A stretch of 64,000 nucleotides of DNA. Origin: Lumbricus terrestris (lineage: Eukaryota; Annelida; Clitellata; Crassiclitellata; Lumbricidae). Positions 61,926 to 64,000 of this stretch are shown one piece after another (the first letter of the stretch is position 1; each line of letters begins with the position of its first letter). Location of the stretch: contig OX457053.1 in NCBI GenBank assembly GCA_949752735.1, positions 9,113,491 through 9,177,490 on the forward strand, read 5' to 3'. The notes beneath the pieces were generated by a model. It worked only from the letters and a program-made list of their open reading frames with translations, made no database searches and was not told where the DNA came from. The position numbers were made by a program, and so were the translations under genes.

Positions 61926-62192
61926 ATGAATCCACGCCAAATCAACAGTCACAGTGTAGTACCTCCTACTAGAACGGCTATGGCTCAGTCCCGTTCCTTT
62001 ACATTAATTGGCCCCTCTCTTTGGAATACGCTGTCTCCTCCTACTCGATCTCAATTTCTCACTGGTAATCCCTCCTCTTCATTTTCTTTTCTCAAAACCT
62101 TTCTTCTCTCGTGGCCTTGCCCACTGGGAGCACCTCGGTTCACCCTAGTAGAAGCGCTTTATAAATGTTTTTATACAATACAATACAATAGT
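61926..62192 (+). mobile_element. LINE C-terminal fragment with (AATAC)n tail
   Basis: The frame reads RTAMAQSRSFTLIGPSLWNT then LSPPTRS and SFSFLKTFLLSWPCPLGAPR. Tail GAAGCGCTTTATAAATG and (AATAC)n. Related to 10090-10395. From 62193 to 62690 nothing is recognised. Confidence 0.75.
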
Positions 62193-62694
62193 CATCATTC
62201 ATCACCATCTTCGATTCTGTTGAAATTTGGTATGGTAATAAGCCACTATGAAAAACTTTGGTTACAGTTGCTCAGACATTTTTGGGCACTAAATATGAAT
62301 GCTTGTGGGTGCTTTGCCCAGATAGAACTATTTAATACCTTCAATCTGGTATCTTAATTGTGTCTCTAGGTGCAGTAGAAGCTGAGCTACAGCAGTTTGA
62401 ACATCGGCCAGTCAGCATAAATTGGTCAATTTCGGTCAAGTTCACTGACCCATATCTCGGACACAGGATGACCCAAAAAACTAAAAATTTTATTTTGAAA
62501 GTTTTTCATGGTGACTTATCACCATACCGAATTTCAACAAAATTGGAAATGATGATGCTCATCTTTTCCTCAAATGTGTTGATTTGGCGTGGAATGCCCC
62601 AGAACTCACGTCATAAGGGACAATGAATGCACAGAACCCACAATGTAGTGTAATGCAATATGAAACCCATACAGCGCCTCTCACAGCAGTGACT

Positions 62695-62852
62695 ATTCAG
62701 TAGCGCTTCCAGTGCGAGAGAGCATCCCAAGTTGGGTTCTACAAGTCTCTCAAGTCTTTTTTCCTTGTTCGTGGTTGGGCTGGGAGCGCCTCTGAGTAGT
62801 TTCTTGAAGGGGCGCTATATAAATGCTTTGAATGAATGAATGAATGAAGAAA
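62695..62852 (+). mobile_element. LINE 3' end with (GAAT)n tail
   Basis: TCTCAAGTCTTTTTTCCTTG, then GCTGGGAGCGCCTCTGAGTA, CTTGAAGGGGCGCTATATAA and (TGAA)n. Confidence 0.75.
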
Positions 62853-62975
62853 CAGCTGTAAAATTAGGAAGGACAGAGATGTAGCCTGAATAGATCTGGA
62901 AAGAATGGAAGCACATAAAGAAGAGATGAAAGACATTCTCGAAACAATCCGGGGGATAAAATCCAAAGGATCTAC

Positions 62976-63084
62976 CTCCACTTCGAAGACAAGCTCCATA
63001 ATGTAAGCGGTCTGAGATTCGGAAAGCGCGTCCTTCTTCAAGCGATGCAGCTGTTCGAGTATCGCGAGTAACACGGATGTCGCT
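62976..63084 (-). CDS. PIKFYVE: PIKfyve exon 2: helical segment
   Basis: Acceptor GATATTGCAG, donor GAG|GTAGAT. ATSVLLAILEQLHRLKKDAL then SESQTAYIMELVFEVE. Split codon AG|A gives Arg with exon 1. Phase 2 to 0. Confidence 0.93.
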
Positions 63085-63324
63085 CTGCAATATCAACATT
63101 CATCGGCAAAATTCAAGTAAACTAAGCTGACAAACTGTTTCAATGGTTAAACTAAGAATTCAACATTTCAATGTGGCTACTTTTTGCATTAGCGTCATTA
63201 CTCAGCTAAAACCTGATGATACGTGGCTATTCTAGATGCTTTTAATATCCTGTAAACAGTATCTTTTCTCCCAAGGGACAAAACTTACCTCAGAAAAAAA
63301 GTCTTGAGGGATCCTGTCTACCCT

Positions 63325-63525
63325 GGAACAAAATAATAATGATAATAATAAAAATAATAATAATAATACACTCGATTTTGAAGAGGATTGATAATAATAA
63401 TAATAGTAATATTATTATTATTAATATTCTCCAGATATAGTTTTGAACACCTGGCGATCAAAAATACCTGGGGTAGAATCAAAATTATAACCATAATTAT
63501 ACAGCAATAACAATAGTAATAATAT

Positions 63526-63556
<31 letters not shown>

Positions 63557-63575
63557 TAATAATAATATAATTGAA
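63325..63575. repeat. (AAT)n blocks
   Basis: Two AAT/ATT stretches (63332-63430 and 63500-63570) in the intron between PIKfyve exons 1 and 2. Confidence 0.92.
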
Positions 63576-63686
63576 TTACAAATTACGAATTTCAATTACA
63601 ATTTCAAATACTTCTCATCGCTGCGATATATAACAAAAAAAGAAAACACAACAAGAAACCGCCAACAAAATCAAGATTTCAAGAAC

Positions 63687-63800
63687 CTGAAGTGAAGCAT
63701 CTTTCCATCGTCCTCCTGCTGCTGGAGAGTGAATTCCGGTGGAAGGATGGAGACAACGATGGGTGGAAAAGCCACTTCTCTCAGAGTAATGTTCGAGTAC
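63687..63800 (-). CDS. PIKFYVE: PIKfyve exon 1 of this window: YSNITLREVAFPP segment
   Basis: Acceptor TTTCTCTCCAG, donor AG|GTTCTT. YSNITLREVAFPPIVVSILP then PEFTLQQQEDDGKMLHF. Vertebrates have YSPIRLLEVCVPLPKI at the end of the chaperonin-like/Cys-rich region. Phase 2 to 2; the preceding exon lies beyond 64000 or unseen in 63801-64000, which shows only (CATCCACTTCAATCAA)-type repeats. Confidence 0.95.
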
Positions 63801-64000
63801 CTGGAGAGAAAGAACTGTCATCAATCAACGACTGTTCAATCACCACATCCACTTCAATCAACACACTTCAATCAACTCATCCACTTCAATCAACCCGCTT
63901 CAATCAACTCATCCAAGATTTGAGCGCTAACATATCCAGAACAAATCAAAAGTGATAAAACTTGAGTAAAAAAGTCAATCAAATATGGGAACCATACTAT

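Larger units (their letters stand above)
39411..63800 (-). other. PIKFYVE: PIKfyve (FAB1) gene, C-terminal 21 exons (gene span)
   Basis: Gene-level entry. PIKfyve is the endosomal lipid kinase that makes PI(3,5)P2 (and PI5P) from PI3P and controls endolysosome size and traffic. The 21 exons listed separately sum to 2362 nt: one base completing a split codon, then 787 codons including stop (786 residues). All 20 junctions match in phase. The 3' half encodes the PIPK catalytic domain: glycine loop GGGKSGSSF, catalytic Lys in RFILKQM, FDLKGS.RNR, MDYSLLVG, and the activation-loop region ending in KEQPTVVSP. The middle region is the coiled, Ser-rich linker. FYVE, DEP and chaperonin-like domains must lie beyond the right end of the window. 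Convergent with Trio. Confidence 0.97.

Overview
The window is genomic DNA from an animal, most likely a marine invertebrate. It shows split genes with GT-AG introns, exons of about 45 to 590 bp, many microsatellites and minisatellites, tRNA-derived SINEs with an MIR-like core, an L2/CR1-type LINE with a 2A-like peptide, and many small TIR transposons. The phylum cannot be fixed from sequence alone. 2A-bearing LINEs and CORE-SINEs fit an echinoderm, hemichordate, cephalochordate or mollusc.

Two conserved genes face each other, 3' end to 3' end. On the + strand (about 0.76-25.8 kb) are 16 to 18 exons of the C-terminal part of a Trio/Kalirin-family RhoGEF: an acidic linker, the second DH domain, the second PH domain, a long low-complexity linker, an Ig-like domain and a short tail. 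On the - strand (63.8 down to 39.4 kb) are 21 consecutive exons of the C-terminal 786 residues of PIKfyve (FAB1, PI3P 5-kinase), ending in the lipid kinase domain and stop codon. All 21 PIKfyve exons join in phase. The Trio exons from 2136 to 25807 also join in phase, apart from a choice of two 3' ends. The 5' ends of both genes lie outside the window.

The rest is introns and a roughly 13-kb intergenic stretch (about 25.9-39.2 kb), largely built from repeats. A nearly intact 3.3-kb LINE ORF (endonuclease plus reverse transcriptase, 2A-like motif near its N terminus) sits in a PIKfyve intron in sense orientation. Two 5'-truncated relatives and several older LINE ends lie elsewhere. At least seven CORE-SINE copies are present. 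At least eight TIR elements carry 8-bp target duplications (hAT-like), and one has a 9-bp duplication (Mutator-like). Several insertions are nested, which gives relative ages.

The most unusual signals are two cases where the 5' splice site of a conserved coding exon lies inside a tandem repeat. One is an 18-bp array at the Trio Ig exon. The other is a GTCA array at a PIKfyve kinase exon. In both, alternative donors would insert repeat-encoded residues in frame.
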